Notes: a model not told the origin generated them from the sequence alone. 64,000 bases of DNA from Bradyrhizobium sp. B097 (GCF_038957035.1 NZ_CP152412.1:496001-560000), one strand, 5' to 3'. Positions 52,606 to 63,496 are shown, counted from the first letter of the stretch. A program made the numbers and translations.

Positions 52606-53427
52606 ATGGACGCGATCGTGGACGCGAAGTGCCAGAACTCAGGCCAGCCGTCCGGCCACCGGATGCTGATCACGCCGGAACGGGTGTTCTATGCCGGGCT
52701 GCTCGGTCGCCCGCGCGAGCGCTGTCCGGGCGCATTCCATGTCTATGTCGCGATCCGCGACGGCCTGCATCTGTCGACCAGCGAAGGCCGCGAGTCCCAC
52801 GGCGAGCTCGCGGTGACGATGCCGAACCTGCGTCACACCATCACCAGCGAATATCGCTCCGCGATCTGCGTTGCGATCGAACCGGAAAGCGTGCCTGACG
52901 GCACGCTCGAAGCCGTCGCCCGCCGCCTGCAAGGACCCGACTCGCATTTGTTCGCGAACCGGATCCGCAACGCCTATGCGACGCTTGCCGAGATGCAGCA
53001 TCGCGACGCGATCGCGAATGCCGAGTTCGACACCATGTGCTTCGGCGACGCGCTGCCGCAGCGTGTGCTCGATCCGCGGGTGGTGCGCGCGATCAGCCGC
53101 ATCGGGCAGTTCTCCGGCGAGCCGGTAACCGCGGCAGGCTGCGCCACCGAGGCCGGGCTGTCGCCCTCGCGCTTCCTGCATCTGTTCAAGGAGGAGACCG
53201 GAATCTCGTTCCGCTCCTTCCGTGCCTGGAAGCGCGCGCGGCATCTGCTGCATTTCGCCAACCAGGACATCAACCTCGCGCATCTCGCGCAGGATATCGG
53301 CTATCCCGATAGCACGCATTTCAGCCACTCGATCCGCCGCTTCTATGGCTTGAAGCCGCGCGCGATCTTCTCCGGCTCGCGGGATCTCGCGATCTACCGG
53401 ACGGGGCAGGAGCGCGCGCTGACCTGA
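52606..53427 (+). CDS. AraC-family transcriptional regulator
   Basis: 273 residues. C-terminal double HTH (CATEAGLSPSRFLHLFKEET GISFRSFRAWKRARHLLHFA, then DIGYPDSTHFSHSIRRFYGL KPRAIF). The N-terminal about 150 residues are an uncommon sensor, starting with QPSGHRMLITPERVFYAGLL; no known cupin motif is obvious. GAGGAGGAAC stands in front of ATG 52606. Being between the dehydrogenase/GST genes and the binding protein/BKACE genes, it probably activates the surrounding catabolic genes. The inducer is unknown. Confidence 0.85.
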   Translation: MDAIVDAKCQNSGQPSGHRMLITPERVFYAGLLGRPRERCPGAFHVYVAIRDGLHLSTSEGRESHGELAVTMPNLRHTITSEYRSAICVAIEPESVPDGTLEAVARRLQGPDSHLFANRIRNAYATLAEMQHRDAIANAEFDTMCFGDALPQRVLDPRVVRAISRIGQFSGEPVTAAGCATEAGLSPSRFLHLFKEETGISFRSFRAWKRARHLLHFANQDINLAHLAQDIGYPDSTHFSHSIRRFYGLKPRAIFSGSRDLAIYRTGQERALT

Positions 53428-53432
53428 CCGTC

Positions 53433-53602
53433 CGTCGTCCCTGCGAAAGCAGGGACCCATAACCACCGATCTCAGTCGTTTAGACGGCTGCGGCTCCAGC
53501 GGGCTCAAATAACTACCATACGTGGTTGTGGGTCCCGGGTCGCGCGGAGCCTGTCATCGGGCGGCGCTTTGCGCCGACCCGTTGGCTTGCCCGGGACGAC
53601 GG
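53433..53602. repeat. Palindromic repeat, CGTCGTCCCTGCG / CCCGGGACGACG family (copy 1)
   Basis: Outer arms CGTCGTCCCTGCG and CCGGGACGACGG, inner GGGACCCATAACCACC / GGTTGTGGGTCCCGGG. It also contains the module GCGGAGCCTGTCATCGGGC ... GACCCGTTGGCTT (53544-53588) seen in the element at 17248. It ends where the minus-strand binding-protein gene stops. Second copy of the family at 61351-61484. Confidence 0.8.
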
Positions 53603-54826
53603 TCATAAATTCGCGCCTTGGATCACTTCGCCGAACCGCAACCAGCCGGGCCCTTCGATCCGCTGCAGCTGAAGCTGCTGCAGCGGATGGTGATTGGTCG
53701 GGCTGGTGTTGACGCGAATGCCGGGCAACAGCGTCGGGACCTCGACATCTCTGAGATTGTTCGCCTGCGCCATAATGTTGTCGCGGGTGAAGTTGCCCTT
53801 GCACTGCTCGAGCACGATCTTCAGCACCTGCGCCACCGTGTAGGCATAGAGGCTGTAGCCCTCCTTCGGATTGCCGTCCGGGAAGTACTTCGCCATGAAG
53901 GCGAGGAAATCCTTCACGCCGGGGTCGTTGGCCCAGGCCGGATCGGCGACGTCCTTCACATAGGCCGACGAGATCGTGCCCTGCGACTTGTCGAGGCCGA
54001 CAGGCGCAATGGTCGAGGAGATCGAGGCAGCGCCGCTGGCAATGAAATGCATCGGCTTCCAGCCGAGCTCGTAGATCTTGCGGATCGACTGCGCGCAGAA
54101 CTTCGCCGTGGAGCCCGAGATCAGCACGTCGGGGTTGGCGCCGCGCAGCGCGACGATCTGGGAATCGATCGTGGGATCGGTGACCTCGTGCGAGGCCACC
54201 ACCGCCGAGGTCGCGAACCGCTCGCCGAGCACATCCTTGGTGCCGGCGACGAAATCCTTGCCGAGATCGTCATTCTGGTAGAGCACCGCGAACTTCGCGT
54301 CCTTGTTCTGGCTCAGCGCATATTTGACGAACACCTGCGCCTCGGTCCGCGCACTCGGCGCGAAGCCCATGGTCCAGGGATAGCTCTTGTAGTCGCCCCA
54401 TTTGTCGCCGTTCACCGACAGGAACAGATGCGGCACCTTGGCGGCGTTGATGTATTTGACGACCGACGAGTTCGGCGCGGTGCCGAGCATGTTGAACAGG
54501 AAGGCGACATTGTCGCTCTCGATCAGGCGGCGCACCTGCTCGACCGTCTTCGCCGGATTGAAGGCGTCGTCGTAATAGATGTATTTGATCTGCCGGCCGG
54601 CGATGCCGCCCTGCTCGTTCAGCATTTTGAAATAGGCTTCCTGGCAGCGCGCCTGCACGCCGAGCGCGGACACCGGGCCGCTGAGCGAGGTGGTGCTGCC
54701 GATCCTGATCTCGGTCGCGGTGACGCCGGGCGTATCTTCGGCAAGCGCGGGCTTGAGGCCCGCGACCGCGGCAAGTCCCGCGCCTGCGGCGCCGGTGAGC
54801 CAACTGCGCCGGTTGATCGAGACCAT
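53603..54826 (-). CDS. ABC transporter substrate-binding protein, branched-chain amino acid (PBP1) type, Tat-like signal
   Basis: 407 residues. The N-terminus NRRSWLTGAAGAGLAAVAGL contains a twin-Arg motif, so export may be by Tat, unlike its two paralogues. The mature protein starts ATEIRIGSTTSLSGPVSALG and has the same YFKMLNEQGGIAGRQI and YYDDAFNPAKTVEQVRRLIE blocks. It lies divergently beside the BKACE gene and probably supplies its substrate. GGGGAGAAAATC in front of ATG 54826. No permease or ATPase nearby. Confidence 0.9.
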   Translation of the reverse strand: MVSINRRSWLTGAAGAGLAAVAGLKPALAEDTPGVTATEIRIGSTTSLSGPVSALGVQARCQEAYFKMLNEQGGIAGRQIKYIYYDDAFNPAKTVEQVRRLIESDNVAFLFNMLGTAPNSSVVKYINAAKVPHLFLSVNGDKWGDYKSYPWTMGFAPSARTEAQVFVKYALSQNKDAKFAVLYQNDDLGKDFVAGTKDVLGERFATSAVVASHEVTDPTIDSQIVALRGANPDVLISGSTAKFCAQSIRKIYELGWKPMHFIASGAASISSTIAPVGLDKSQGTISSAYVKDVADPAWANDPGVKDFLAFMAKYFPDGNPKEGYSLYAYTVAQVLKIVLEQCKGNFTRDNIMAQANNLRDVEVPTLLPGIRVNTSPTNHHPLQQLQLQRIEGPGWLRFGEVIQGANL

Positions 54827-55041
54827 GATTTTCTCCCCGTGATGCCGGCTTGTTGCGCCGCTTCTGCTTTGCAAGCAAGGCTACGCGCCATATGGCCGTC
54901 ACGTCTTGTGTTAACCGGCTGACGGCGGATTCCGTCGTGAGCGCATCCACTTAGCCAGTCAACGCAAGATGGCGCACAGACAAATTTCTCATCATGGGAA
55001 AATCAACCGCGCAGGTGCGCCGCAACCCGGACGAGAGACCC

Positions 55042-55908
55042 ATGAGCGACAAGGCCGTCATCACCTGCGCGCTGAACGGCGTGCTTACCGACCCGAAGCA
55101 GCACAACGTTCCGGTGACGCCGGAAGAGATGGCGCGCGAGGCCAGGGCCGCGTTCAACGCCGGCGCCAGCATCATGCACATCCATCTGCGTCAGCAGGCG
55201 CCGAACAAGGGCCACCTGCCGTCGTGGGAGGTCGGCGTCAGCAAGGAGATCCAGCAGGCGATCCGCGAGGCCTGCCCCGGCGTGATCATCAACCACACCA
55301 CCGGCACCTCGGGCCCGAACTACCAGGGCGCGCTCGACTGCGTGCGCGAGACAAAACCCGAGATCGCCGCCTGCAACGCCGGCTCGCTGAATTATCTGAA
55401 GGTCAAGGCCGACAACACCTGGGCCTGGCCGCCGATGATGTTCGATAACGCCGTCGAGAAGGTGCAGGACTATCTCGATGTGATGAAGGCCGCCGGCACC
55501 ATTCCCGAATTCGAGTGCTTCGACGTCGGCATCGTGCGCTGCGTCGGCATGTACCGGCAGACCGGCATGTATTCCGGCCCGCTCGAATACAACTTCGTCA
55601 TGGGCGTCGCCTCGGGCATGCCGGCCGATCCGGAACTGCTGCCGATCCTCTTGAAGCTGAAGGCGCCGGATGCGCATTGGCAGGTCACCGCGATCGGCCG
55701 CGCCGAGATCTGGCCGCTGCACCAGCGCGCCGCCGATCTCGGCGGCCATCTGCGCAGCGGGCTGGAAGATACGTTCTATCTCGGCGACGGCACCAAGGTG
55801 ACGTCGAACGGGCAACTCGTTGAAGGCCTCGCCGCGTGCGCGAAACGAGCGGGGCGCGAGATCGCGAGCCCGGCCGAGGCGCGGCAGATTTTTGGGGTCA
55901 GGCATTAG
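55042..55908 (+). CDS. Beta-keto-acid cleavage enzyme (BKACE, 3-keto-5-aminohexanoate cleavage family)
   Basis: 288 residues. TIM-barrel zinc enzyme: NAGASIMHIHLRQQAPNKGH contains the two Zn-binding His, with NHTTGTSG, EFECFDVGI and LEDTFYLGDGTK as further family marks. BKACE enzymes react a beta-keto acid with acetyl-CoA, giving acetoacetate and a new acyl-CoA. This one is followed on the same strand by an acyl-CoA ligase and an acyl-CoA carboxylase, so it likely feeds them. Start 55042 (GAGAG in front) fits the MSDKAVITCALNG family N-terminus; the frame starts at 54994. Confidence 0.88.
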   Translation: MSDKAVITCALNGVLTDPKQHNVPVTPEEMAREARAAFNAGASIMHIHLRQQAPNKGHLPSWEVGVSKEIQQAIREACPGVIINHTTGTSGPNYQGALDCVRETKPEIAACNAGSLNYLKVKADNTWAWPPMMFDNAVEKVQDYLDVMKAAGTIPEFECFDVGIVRCVGMYRQTGMYSGPLEYNFVMGVASGMPADPELLPILLKLKAPDAHWQVTAIGRAEIWPLHQRAADLGGHLRSGLEDTFYLGDGTKVTSNGQLVEGLAACAKRAGREIASPAEARQIFGVRH

Positions 55909-55919
55909 GCCGCACCAGC

Positions 55920-56005
55920 CGTCATTGCGAGCGAAGCGAAGCAATCCATCGTTCCGCAAATGCGGCAGCATGGATTGCTTCGTCGCTTCGCTCCTCGCAA
56001 TGACG
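55920..56005. repeat. Palindromic repeat, GTCATTGCGAG family (copy 3)
   Basis: GTCATTGCGAGCGAAGCG ... GAAGCAATCCAT and ATGGATTGCTTCG ... CTCCTCGCAATGACG, an inverted copy of the family at 12477. Between the BKACE gene and the ligase gene, whose ribosome site GGAGGAAG comes six bases after it. Confidence 0.8.
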
Positions 56006-56021
56006 AGGCAGGAGGAAGCAC

Positions 56022-57623
56022 ATGGACAATCTCGCAGCAACCGGCGGCGTCATCGGCCCGGGCCGCATCGGGCGGGTCGCGATCGGCGACCTCCTGAAGC
56101 GCGCCGCGCGGCGGTTTCCGGAGCGCGTCGCGCTGACCGATGGCGGCAGGCAGGTCACCTTCACCGAGCTCGAGCGCGACGCCAATCGCTTCGCCAATCA
56201 TCTGGTGCAGCGCGGGCTGAAGCCGGGCGAGAAGATCTCGACCATCTGCAACAACTCGGTCGAGTTCGTCAAAGCGCTGTTCGGCATCCACCGCGCCGGC
56301 CTGGTCTGGGTGCCGATCAACACCATGCTCGGTCCGTCGGACATGGATTACATCCTCGGCCATGCCGAGGTGCGCTTCGCCGTCATCGACGACAATCTCC
56401 ACGGTCAGGCTGACCGGCGCGCCGTGCTGGAGGCCCGCGGCATGGAGATGATCGCGATCGATCTGACCGGTAATGTCGGCAAGACCGGCTTGCAGGAGTT
56501 CAACGGCCTCCTCGAAGGGCAATCCGATATCGAGCCCGACGTCGAGATCAGCGACCGCGATCTCGCGATGATCATCTATACGTCAGGTACGACCTCGCGA
56601 CCGAAGGGCGCGATGCATTGCCACCTCGCGGTGGTCATGGCTGTAATGAGCAACTGCATCGAGATGCAGCTTTCGCGCGATGACGGGATCACCGGGCAGT
56701 TTCCGTTGTTCCACTGTGCCGGCCACGTGCTGCTGCTGAGCTATCTCTCGGTCGGCGGCCGCATGGCGCTGATGCGCGGCTTCGATCCGGTGGTCTGCAT
56801 GGAAGCGATCGTCCGCGACCGGTTGACGGTGTTCGTCGGCCTGTCGCTGATGTACCAGGCGATCCTGGATCATCCGCGCCGGCGCGACTACGATCTGTCG
56901 GGCCTGCGCTGCTGCATCTACACGATGGCGCCGATGGGCAAGCCGCTGCTCGAACGCGCGATCGCGGACATGTGTCCGAACTTCGTGCTGACCAGCGGCC
57001 AGACCGAAATGTACCCGGCGACGACGATGTCGCGGCCGGAGGTGCAGCTTGAGCGCTTCGGCAATTACTGGGGCGAGTCGCTGATCGTCAACGAGACCGC
57101 GATCATGGACGACAACGGCAACCTGCTGCCGCGCGGCGAGATCGGCGAGCTGGTGCATCGTGGACCCAACGTGATGATGGGCTATTACAAGGACCCCAAG
57201 TCGACGGAGGAGGCGCGCAAGTTCGGCTGGCACCATACCGGCGATCTTGCCCTGATCGACGCCAATGGCGAGGTGTTGTTCCTCGATCGCAAGAAGGACA
57301 TGATCAAGTCGGGCGGCGAGAATGTCGCGTCCGTCAAGATCGAGGAGACATTGCTGGCGCACCCCGCGGTGCAGAATGCCGCCGTGGTCGGCCTGCCGCA
57401 TCCGCAGTGGGGCGAGGCAGTCTGCGCCTTCGTCAAGCTGAAGCCCGGTGCGGTGGCCGACGAGGCCGGCATCGAGGCGCATTGCAGGAAGCATCTCGGC
57501 GGCTTCCAGGTGCCGAAACTGGTGCGTATTCTCGAGGAGATGCCGATGACCGCGACCGGCAAGCTGCGCAAGGTCGAGCTGCGGCAGCAGTACAGTGCAT
57601 ATTTCGACGGAAAGAGCGCGTGA
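56022..57623 (+). CDS. Acyl-CoA synthetase (AMP-forming)
   Basis: 533 residues. YTSGTTSRPKGAMHCHLAV (A3), SGQTEMYPATTMSR (A5), LFLDRKKDMIKSGGENVASV KIE (A7/A8) and MTATGKLRKVELRQ (A10 lysine). It shares these marks with the ligase at 47577 but the chains differ in most other places, so it is not a recent duplicate. It activates an acid to acyl-CoA in the catabolic set with the BKACE and carboxylase genes. SD GGAGGAAG before the ATG. Confidence 0.88.
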   Translation: MDNLAATGGVIGPGRIGRVAIGDLLKRAARRFPERVALTDGGRQVTFTELERDANRFANHLVQRGLKPGEKISTICNNSVEFVKALFGIHRAGLVWVPINTMLGPSDMDYILGHAEVRFAVIDDNLHGQADRRAVLEARGMEMIAIDLTGNVGKTGLQEFNGLLEGQSDIEPDVEISDRDLAMIIYTSGTTSRPKGAMHCHLAVVMAVMSNCIEMQLSRDDGITGQFPLFHCAGHVLLLSYLSVGGRMALMRGFDPVVCMEAIVRDRLTVFVGLSLMYQAILDHPRRRDYDLSGLRCCIYTMAPMGKPLLERAIADMCPNFVLTSGQTEMYPATTMSRPEVQLERFGNYWGESLIVNETAIMDDNGNLLPRGEIGELVHRGPNVMMGYYKDPKSTEEARKFGWHHTGDLALIDANGEVLFLDRKKDMIKSGGENVASVKIEETLLAHPAVQNAAVVGLPHPQWGEAVCAFVKLKPGAVADEAGIEAHCRKHLGGFQVPKLVRILEEMPMTATGKLRKVELRQQYSAYFDGKSA

Positions 57624-57642
57624 TGATGGCTATCTCTATCCT

Positions 57643-57740
57643 CGTCATTCCGGGGCGCGCGCAGCGCGAGCCCGGAATCCATAACCACGATCGAGAGTAT
57701 GGATTCCGGGCTCAGCCCTTCGGGCTGCCCCGGAATGACG
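57643..57740. repeat. Palindromic repeat, CGTCATTCCGGGGCG family (copy 3)
   Basis: CGTCATTCCGGGGCGCGC ... CCCGGAATCCAT / TATGGATTCCGGGCT ... GGGCTGCCCCGGAATGACG. It fills the gap between the ligase and carboxylase genes; the ribosome site AAGAAGG of the next gene follows at once. Confidence 0.8.
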
Positions 57741-57755
57741 AAGAAGGTTAGAATC

Positions 57756-59372
57756 ATGGCCATCATCGAGAACACCATCGCCACCGGCAGCGCCGCGTTC
57801 CAGGGCAATCGCGACGGCATGCTGGCGCTGATCGCCCGGATGCGGGGGCTGGAGGAGCGCACGCGCGCGGCCTCCGCCGTGGCCAAGGACCGCTTCCACA
57901 AGCGTGGCCAGCTGCTGCCGCGCGAGCGCGTCGCGCTGGTGCTCGATCCCGGCTCGCCGTTCCTCGAGCTCTCGACGCTCGCCGGCTATATGTTCGATGT
58001 GCCGGACGCGGAGAAGAGCGTACCCGGCGGCGGCCTCGTTGCCGGCATCGGCTTCGTCTCCGGCATCCGCTGCATGGTCAGCGCCAATGATGCCGGCATC
58101 GACGCCGGCGCGCTGCAACCCTACGGTCTCGACAAGACGTTGCGGGTGCAGGAGCTCGCGCTGGAGAACAAGCTGCCTTATGTGCAGCTGGTCGAGAGCG
58201 CCGGCGCCAATCTGCTGCGCTACCGGGTCGAGGATTTCGTCCGCGGCGGCAACATCTTCCGCAATTTGGCGCGGCTGTCGGCGGCGGGGCTTCCCGTCGT
58301 CACCGTCACCCACGGCTCCTCGACCGCGGGCGGCGCCTACCAGACGGGGCTCTCCGACTACATCGTGATGGTGCGCGGCCGCACCCGCGCGTTCCTCGCC
58401 GGCCCGCCTTTGCTCAAGGCCGCCACCGGCGAGATCGCGACCGAGGAGGAGCTCGGCGGCGCCGAGATGCACACCCAGATCTCCGGCCTCGGCGACTATC
58501 TCGCCGAGGACGACCGCGATGCCCTGCGCATCGCGCGTGACATCATGGCCAAGCTGCCGTGGGATCGGCCGACACCGGAGACATCCTCGTTCAAGCCGCC
58601 GCGTTATGACGCGGAGGAATTGCTCGGCATCATGCCGATGGACCACAAGCGTCCGGTCGACATGCGCCAGGCGATCGCGCGCTTTATCGACGATTCCGAC
58701 TTCACCGAGTTCGGCGCCAATTACGGCCCGGCCACAGTCTGCGGTCATGCCCGCATCGAAGGGCAGGCGATCGGCATCATTACCAATAACGGGCCGCTCG
58801 ATGTGCCCGGCGCCAACAAGGCGACGCACTTCATCCAGGCCTGCTGCCAGTCGCGCACGCCGATCCTCTACATGAACAACACCACCGGCTACATGGTGGG
58901 CAAGGCCTATGAAGAGGCCGGCATGATCAAGCACGGCTCGAAGATGATCCAGGCCGTGACCTCGGCGACGGTGCCGCAGATCACGCTGTATTGCGGCGCC
59001 TCGTTCGGCGCCGGCAATTACGGCATGTGCGGCCGCGGTTTCCATCCGCGCTTCTGCTTCTCCTGGCCCAACGCCAAGACCGCGGTGATGGGCGGCGAGC
59101 AGGCCGCCGAGACCATGGCGATCGTCACCGAGGCGGCGGCCGCGCGGCGCGGCAAGCCGATCGAGAAGGAGAAGCTGGAGGCGATGAAGGCGCAGATCAC
59201 CGGCGTGTTCGATGGCCAGATGGACGTGTTCTCGACCAGCGCCCGCGTGCTCGACGATGGCGTGATCGATCCGCGCGATACGCGGACGGTGCTGTCAGAG
59301 GTGCTGGCGATCTGTCGCGAGGCCGAGGCACGCAGCCCGCAGCCCATGCAGTTCTCAGTGGCGCGGCCATGA
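57756..59372 (+). CDS. Acyl-CoA carboxylase, carboxyltransferase (beta) subunit
   Basis: 538 residues, two crotonase-like halves. First half with VPGGGLVAGIGFVSGIRCMV and SAGLPVVTVTHGSSTAGGAY QTG; second half with ITNNGPLDVPGANKATHFIQ, NNTTGYMVGKAYEEAGMIKH and ITLYCGASFGAGNYGMCGRG FHP, the methylcrotonyl/geranyl-type acyl-CoA carboxyltransferase signature. It passes the carboxyl from biotin to the acyl-CoA. Coupled to the alpha subunit by ATGA at 59369-59372. SD AAGAAGG in front. Substrate: a branched or unsaturated acyl-CoA is likely; methylcrotonyl-CoA is one option. Confidence 0.92.
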   Translation: MAIIENTIATGSAAFQGNRDGMLALIARMRGLEERTRAASAVAKDRFHKRGQLLPRERVALVLDPGSPFLELSTLAGYMFDVPDAEKSVPGGGLVAGIGFVSGIRCMVSANDAGIDAGALQPYGLDKTLRVQELALENKLPYVQLVESAGANLLRYRVEDFVRGGNIFRNLARLSAAGLPVVTVTHGSSTAGGAYQTGLSDYIVMVRGRTRAFLAGPPLLKAATGEIATEEELGGAEMHTQISGLGDYLAEDDRDALRIARDIMAKLPWDRPTPETSSFKPPRYDAEELLGIMPMDHKRPVDMRQAIARFIDDSDFTEFGANYGPATVCGHARIEGQAIGIITNNGPLDVPGANKATHFIQACCQSRTPILYMNNTTGYMVGKAYEEAGMIKHGSKMIQAVTSATVPQITLYCGASFGAGNYGMCGRGFHPRFCFSWPNAKTAVMGGEQAAETMAIVTEAAAARRGKPIEKEKLEAMKAQITGVFDGQMDVFSTSARVLDDGVIDPRDTRTVLSEVLAICREAEARSPQPMQFSVARP

Positions 59373-61348
59373 GCGGAGCAATCGTGAAGCGGACACCGTT
59401 CTTCAAGATACTGATCGCCAATCGCGGCGAGATCGCGCTGCGCGTCATGCGTACGGCGCGGCGGCTCGGCTACGGCGTCGTTGCGGTCTACTCCGACGCC
59501 GATCGCGACGCGCTGCATGTGCGCGAAGCCGACCAGGCCGTGCGGATCGGCGAGGCGCTGCCGGCGCAATCCTATCTGAAGATCGACGCGATCATCGCCG
59601 CGGCGAAAGCGAGTGGCGCCGGGGCCGTGCATCCCGGCTACGGCTTTCTCGCCGAGAACGAGGACTTTGCACAAGCCTGCCGCGATGCCGGGCTGGTGTT
59701 CATCGGTCCGTCGCCGGAGGCGATCCTCGCGATGGGCAACAAGGCCGGTGCCAAGGAGATCATGCAGAAGGCTGGCGTGCCCTGCGTGCCCGGCTATCAA
59801 GGCGCTGACCAGAGCGACGCCATCATGCTGGCGGAAGCCAAGGCGATTGGTTTTCCGGTCATGATCAAGGCGGTCGCCGGCGGCGGCGGCCGCGGCATGC
59901 GGCTGGTCGCGGATGCCGCGGCATTTCCGGATGCGCTGCGCAGCGCGCGCTCGGAAGCGCAGGGGGCGTTCGGCGATCCCACCGTCATCCTCGAGCGCGC
60001 GATCGTCGATCCCCGCCACATCGAGATTCAGGTGTTCGGCGACCGCTACGGCAACGCCGTCCATCTCGGCGAGCGCGATTGCTCGGTGCAGCGGCGGCAC
60101 CAGAAGCTGATCGAGGAGGCGCCGTCGCCGGCGGTGACGCCGGAGCTGCGCGCGCGGATGGGTGCGGTTGCCGTGCAGGCAGTCAAGGCGATCGGCTATG
60201 AGGGCGCCGGCACGCTGGAGTTCCTGCTCGATCGCGCCGGCAATTTCTACTTCATGGAGATGAACACGCGGCTGCAGGTCGAGCATCCCGTCACCGAGGC
60301 GATCATCGGGCTTGATCTGGTCGAATTGCAGCTCCGCGTCGCCCGCGGCGAGCCGCTCGGCCTGAGGCAAGAGGACATCACCTTCTCCGGTCACGCGATC
60401 GAGGTGCGGCTCTGCTCGGAGGATGCCGGGCATGACTTCATGCCGCAATCCGGCACGATGGCGCGGTGGCAGATGCCGGATGGTATCCGCGTCGAGCACG
60501 CGCTGCAGTCCGGCTCGGAGATTCCGCCGTTTTATGATTCGATGATCGCCAAGGTCATCAGCCACGGCGCAACCCGCGATGAGGCGCGGGGCAGGCTGAT
60601 CTGCGCGCTGGAGCAGGTCACGGCCTTCGGCGTCACCACCAATCAGGGCTTCCTGATCGACTGCCTGCGTCATCCGGTCTTTGCCAAGGGCGAGGCGAAC
60701 ACGGCCTTCATCGGCAACAACCGCGATGTGCTTTTGGCGCCGCGGCCTGATCGCGGCAGCGACCTCGCGCTCGCGGCGTTGTTGCTTTACGTCACCAATC
60801 CGCACGCGCCGCCATGGCAGCGCGGACGGTCGTTGTCAGCGACATTCCCGCTCGGCTTGCGGATCGACCTCGGCCACGGCGTGCAGGAGATCGAGATTGT
60901 CCGCGAGCGCGATGGCAGCTATCGCTCGACCCGCAATGGCGATCGTTTCGGCTTTGTGATCGACGAACTCGATCAGGACCGCATTCGCTTCCACCACGAT
61001 GGCTTGATGGAGCAGGCCAGGTTCCTGCGCGATAGCGACCGGCTCCACATCCTGCATCGCGGCGTCACGCTGTCGGCGCGCGATCTCACGCTGGCGCCGC
61101 CGGAGAACGCGACCGCCGCTGGCGGTGACGGTAAGGTCCGCGCGGCGATGAACGGCCGGGTCGTCGCGGTGCTGGTGAAGGCCGGCGACAAGGTCGCGGC
61201 CGGCCAGCCCGTGATGACGCTGGAGGCGATGAAGATGGAACACGTGCATACGGCGGGTGTCGCGGGCACGGTGTCGTCGATCGACGTCGCCGAGGGCGAG
61301 CAGGTGACGACGGGGAAGATCGTCGTGGAGATCGAGGCGGCGGCGTAA
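59369..61348 (+). CDS. Acyl-CoA carboxylase, biotin carboxylase / biotin carrier (alpha) subunit
   Basis: 659 residues. Biotin carboxylase (1-455) with ILIANRGEIALRVMRTARRL, ATP-grasp KAVAGGGGRGMRLV, FMEMNTRLQVEHPVTE and EDAGHDFMPQSGTM; a linker; and at the end a biotinyl domain with EAMKMEH, biotin on K622. It carboxylates biotin with ATP and bicarbonate for the beta subunit encoded just before. The start overlaps the beta stop (ATGA). Together they form a 3-methylcrotonyl-CoA/geranyl-CoA/propionyl-CoA type carboxylase; the exact substrate is open. Confidence 0.92.
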   Translation: MSGAIVKRTPFFKILIANRGEIALRVMRTARRLGYGVVAVYSDADRDALHVREADQAVRIGEALPAQSYLKIDAIIAAAKASGAGAVHPGYGFLAENEDFAQACRDAGLVFIGPSPEAILAMGNKAGAKEIMQKAGVPCVPGYQGADQSDAIMLAEAKAIGFPVMIKAVAGGGGRGMRLVADAAAFPDALRSARSEAQGAFGDPTVILERAIVDPRHIEIQVFGDRYGNAVHLGERDCSVQRRHQKLIEEAPSPAVTPELRARMGAVAVQAVKAIGYEGAGTLEFLLDRAGNFYFMEMNTRLQVEHPVTEAIIGLDLVELQLRVARGEPLGLRQEDITFSGHAIEVRLCSEDAGHDFMPQSGTMARWQMPDGIRVEHALQSGSEIPPFYDSMIAKVISHGATRDEARGRLICALEQVTAFGVTTNQGFLIDCLRHPVFAKGEANTAFIGNNRDVLLAPRPDRGSDLALAALLLYVTNPHAPPWQRGRSLSATFPLGLRIDLGHGVQEIEIVRERDGSYRSTRNGDRFGFVIDELDQDRIRFHHDGLMEQARFLRDSDRLHILHRGVTLSARDLTLAPPENATAAGGDGKVRAAMNGRVVAVLVKAGDKVAAGQPVMTLEAMKMEHVHTAGVAGTVSSIDVAEGEQVTTGKIVVEIEAAA

Positions 61349-61350
61349 CC

Positions 61351-61484
61351 GCCGTCGTCCCGGGCAAGCGAAGCGCGACCCGGGACCCATAACCACCGAA
61401 CGATGTTGTTGAAAGCGCTGGAGCCGCAGCGTCGCTCAACATCGAGCGGTCGTGGTTATGGGTCCCTGCTTTCGCAGGGACGAC
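61351..61484. repeat. Palindromic repeat, CGTCGTCCCTGCG / CCCGGGACGACG family (copy 2)
   Basis: CGTCGTCCCGGGCAAGCG ... GGGACCCATAACCACC and GGTTATGGGTCCCTGC ... GCAGGGACGAC. Lies between the carboxylase gene and the convergent ABC transporter gene. The centre differs from the copy at 53433 and lacks its extra module. Confidence 0.8.
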
Positions 61485-61490
61485 ATCGAG

Positions 61491-62482
61491 TTACTGATCA
61501 ATCCGCCCCGTCCCGTCATTCAGCCAGCAGGCGACCTGATGCGCGGTGCCGGCCGCCAGCAGCGGCGGGCGTTCGGTCTTGCAGCGATCCATCGCGTAGC
61601 GGCAGCGGGTGTGGAAGGCACAGCCCGAGGGCGGGTTGATCGGGCTCGGCACGTCGCCGTCGATCATCGGCGCCAGCCGCCTGGCCTTGGGGTTGGCGAT
61701 CGGCACCGAGGCGAGCAGTGCCTGGGTGTAGGGATGCCGCGGATTGGCAAACAGCTCGTGCTTGTCGGCGATCTCGACAATGCGGCCGAGATACATTACG
61801 GCGACGCGGTGGCTGATATGGGCGACGACCGCGAGGTCGTGCGCGATGAACAGGTAGGAGAAGTTCTGCTTGCGCTGCAGGTCGATCAACAGATTGATCA
61901 CCTGCGCCTGGATCGAGACGTCGAGCGCGGAAACCGGCTCGTCGCAGACGATCAGCCGCGGGCCGAGCGACAGCGCACGCGCGATGCAAATGCGCTGACG
62001 CTGTCCGCCGGAGAACTGATGCGGAAAGTTCTTCATCTGGTCGGGCCGGAGACCGACCTGCTGGAACAGTTCCGCGACGCGCTCCTGCTTCTTCGCGCCG
62101 GTCGCGAGCCCATGCACGATCAGGGGCTCACCGACGATATCGCCGGCCGTCATGCGTGGATTGAGCGAGGCGAACGGGTCCTGGAACACGATCTGCATCG
62201 AGCGACGGTACGGCCGCAGTGCACTCTTGCTGAGCGGTGCGATGTCCTCGCCATCCAGCTTGATGGCGCCGCTGGTCGGCTCGACCAGCCGCAGCACGGT
62301 GCGCGCCACCGTCGACTTGCCGCAGCCGGATTCGCCGACCAGCCCGAGCGTCTCGCCGGCGCCGAGCGAAAAGCTGACGCCGTCGACCGCATGCACGGTG
62401 CCGACCTGCCGGCGCAGCACGCCGCCGCGCACGGCGTAGTGCTTGACGAGATCGGTCACCTCGAGGAGCGGGCGTTGCTCGG

Positions 62483-62486
<4 letters not shown>
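61491..62486 (-). CDS. Peptide/nickel-type ABC transporter ATP-binding protein (DppF/OppF-like)
   Basis: 331 residues. Walker [10 protein letters not shown], signature [15 protein letters not shown], Walker [13 protein letters not shown] and the C-terminal oligopeptide-transporter zinc/Cys region ([23 protein letters not shown]). It works with the ATPase encoded directly upstream, overlapping it by 4 nt (62483-62486). Energises uptake of a peptide-like or nickel substrate; specificity lies in an absent binding protein. Confidence 0.93.

Positions 62487-63495
<1,009 letters not shown>

Positions 63496-63496
<1 letters not shown>

Noticed and set aside
54887..54896. Palindrome GCCATATGGC between the 53603 and 55042 genes as an operator
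   Set aside because: Ten bases only; such a short palindrome is expected by chance in 64 kb, and no regulator is adjacent to it.
59018..60805. 595-codon frame antisense to the carboxylase genes
   Set aside because: Shadow of two certain coding sequences.
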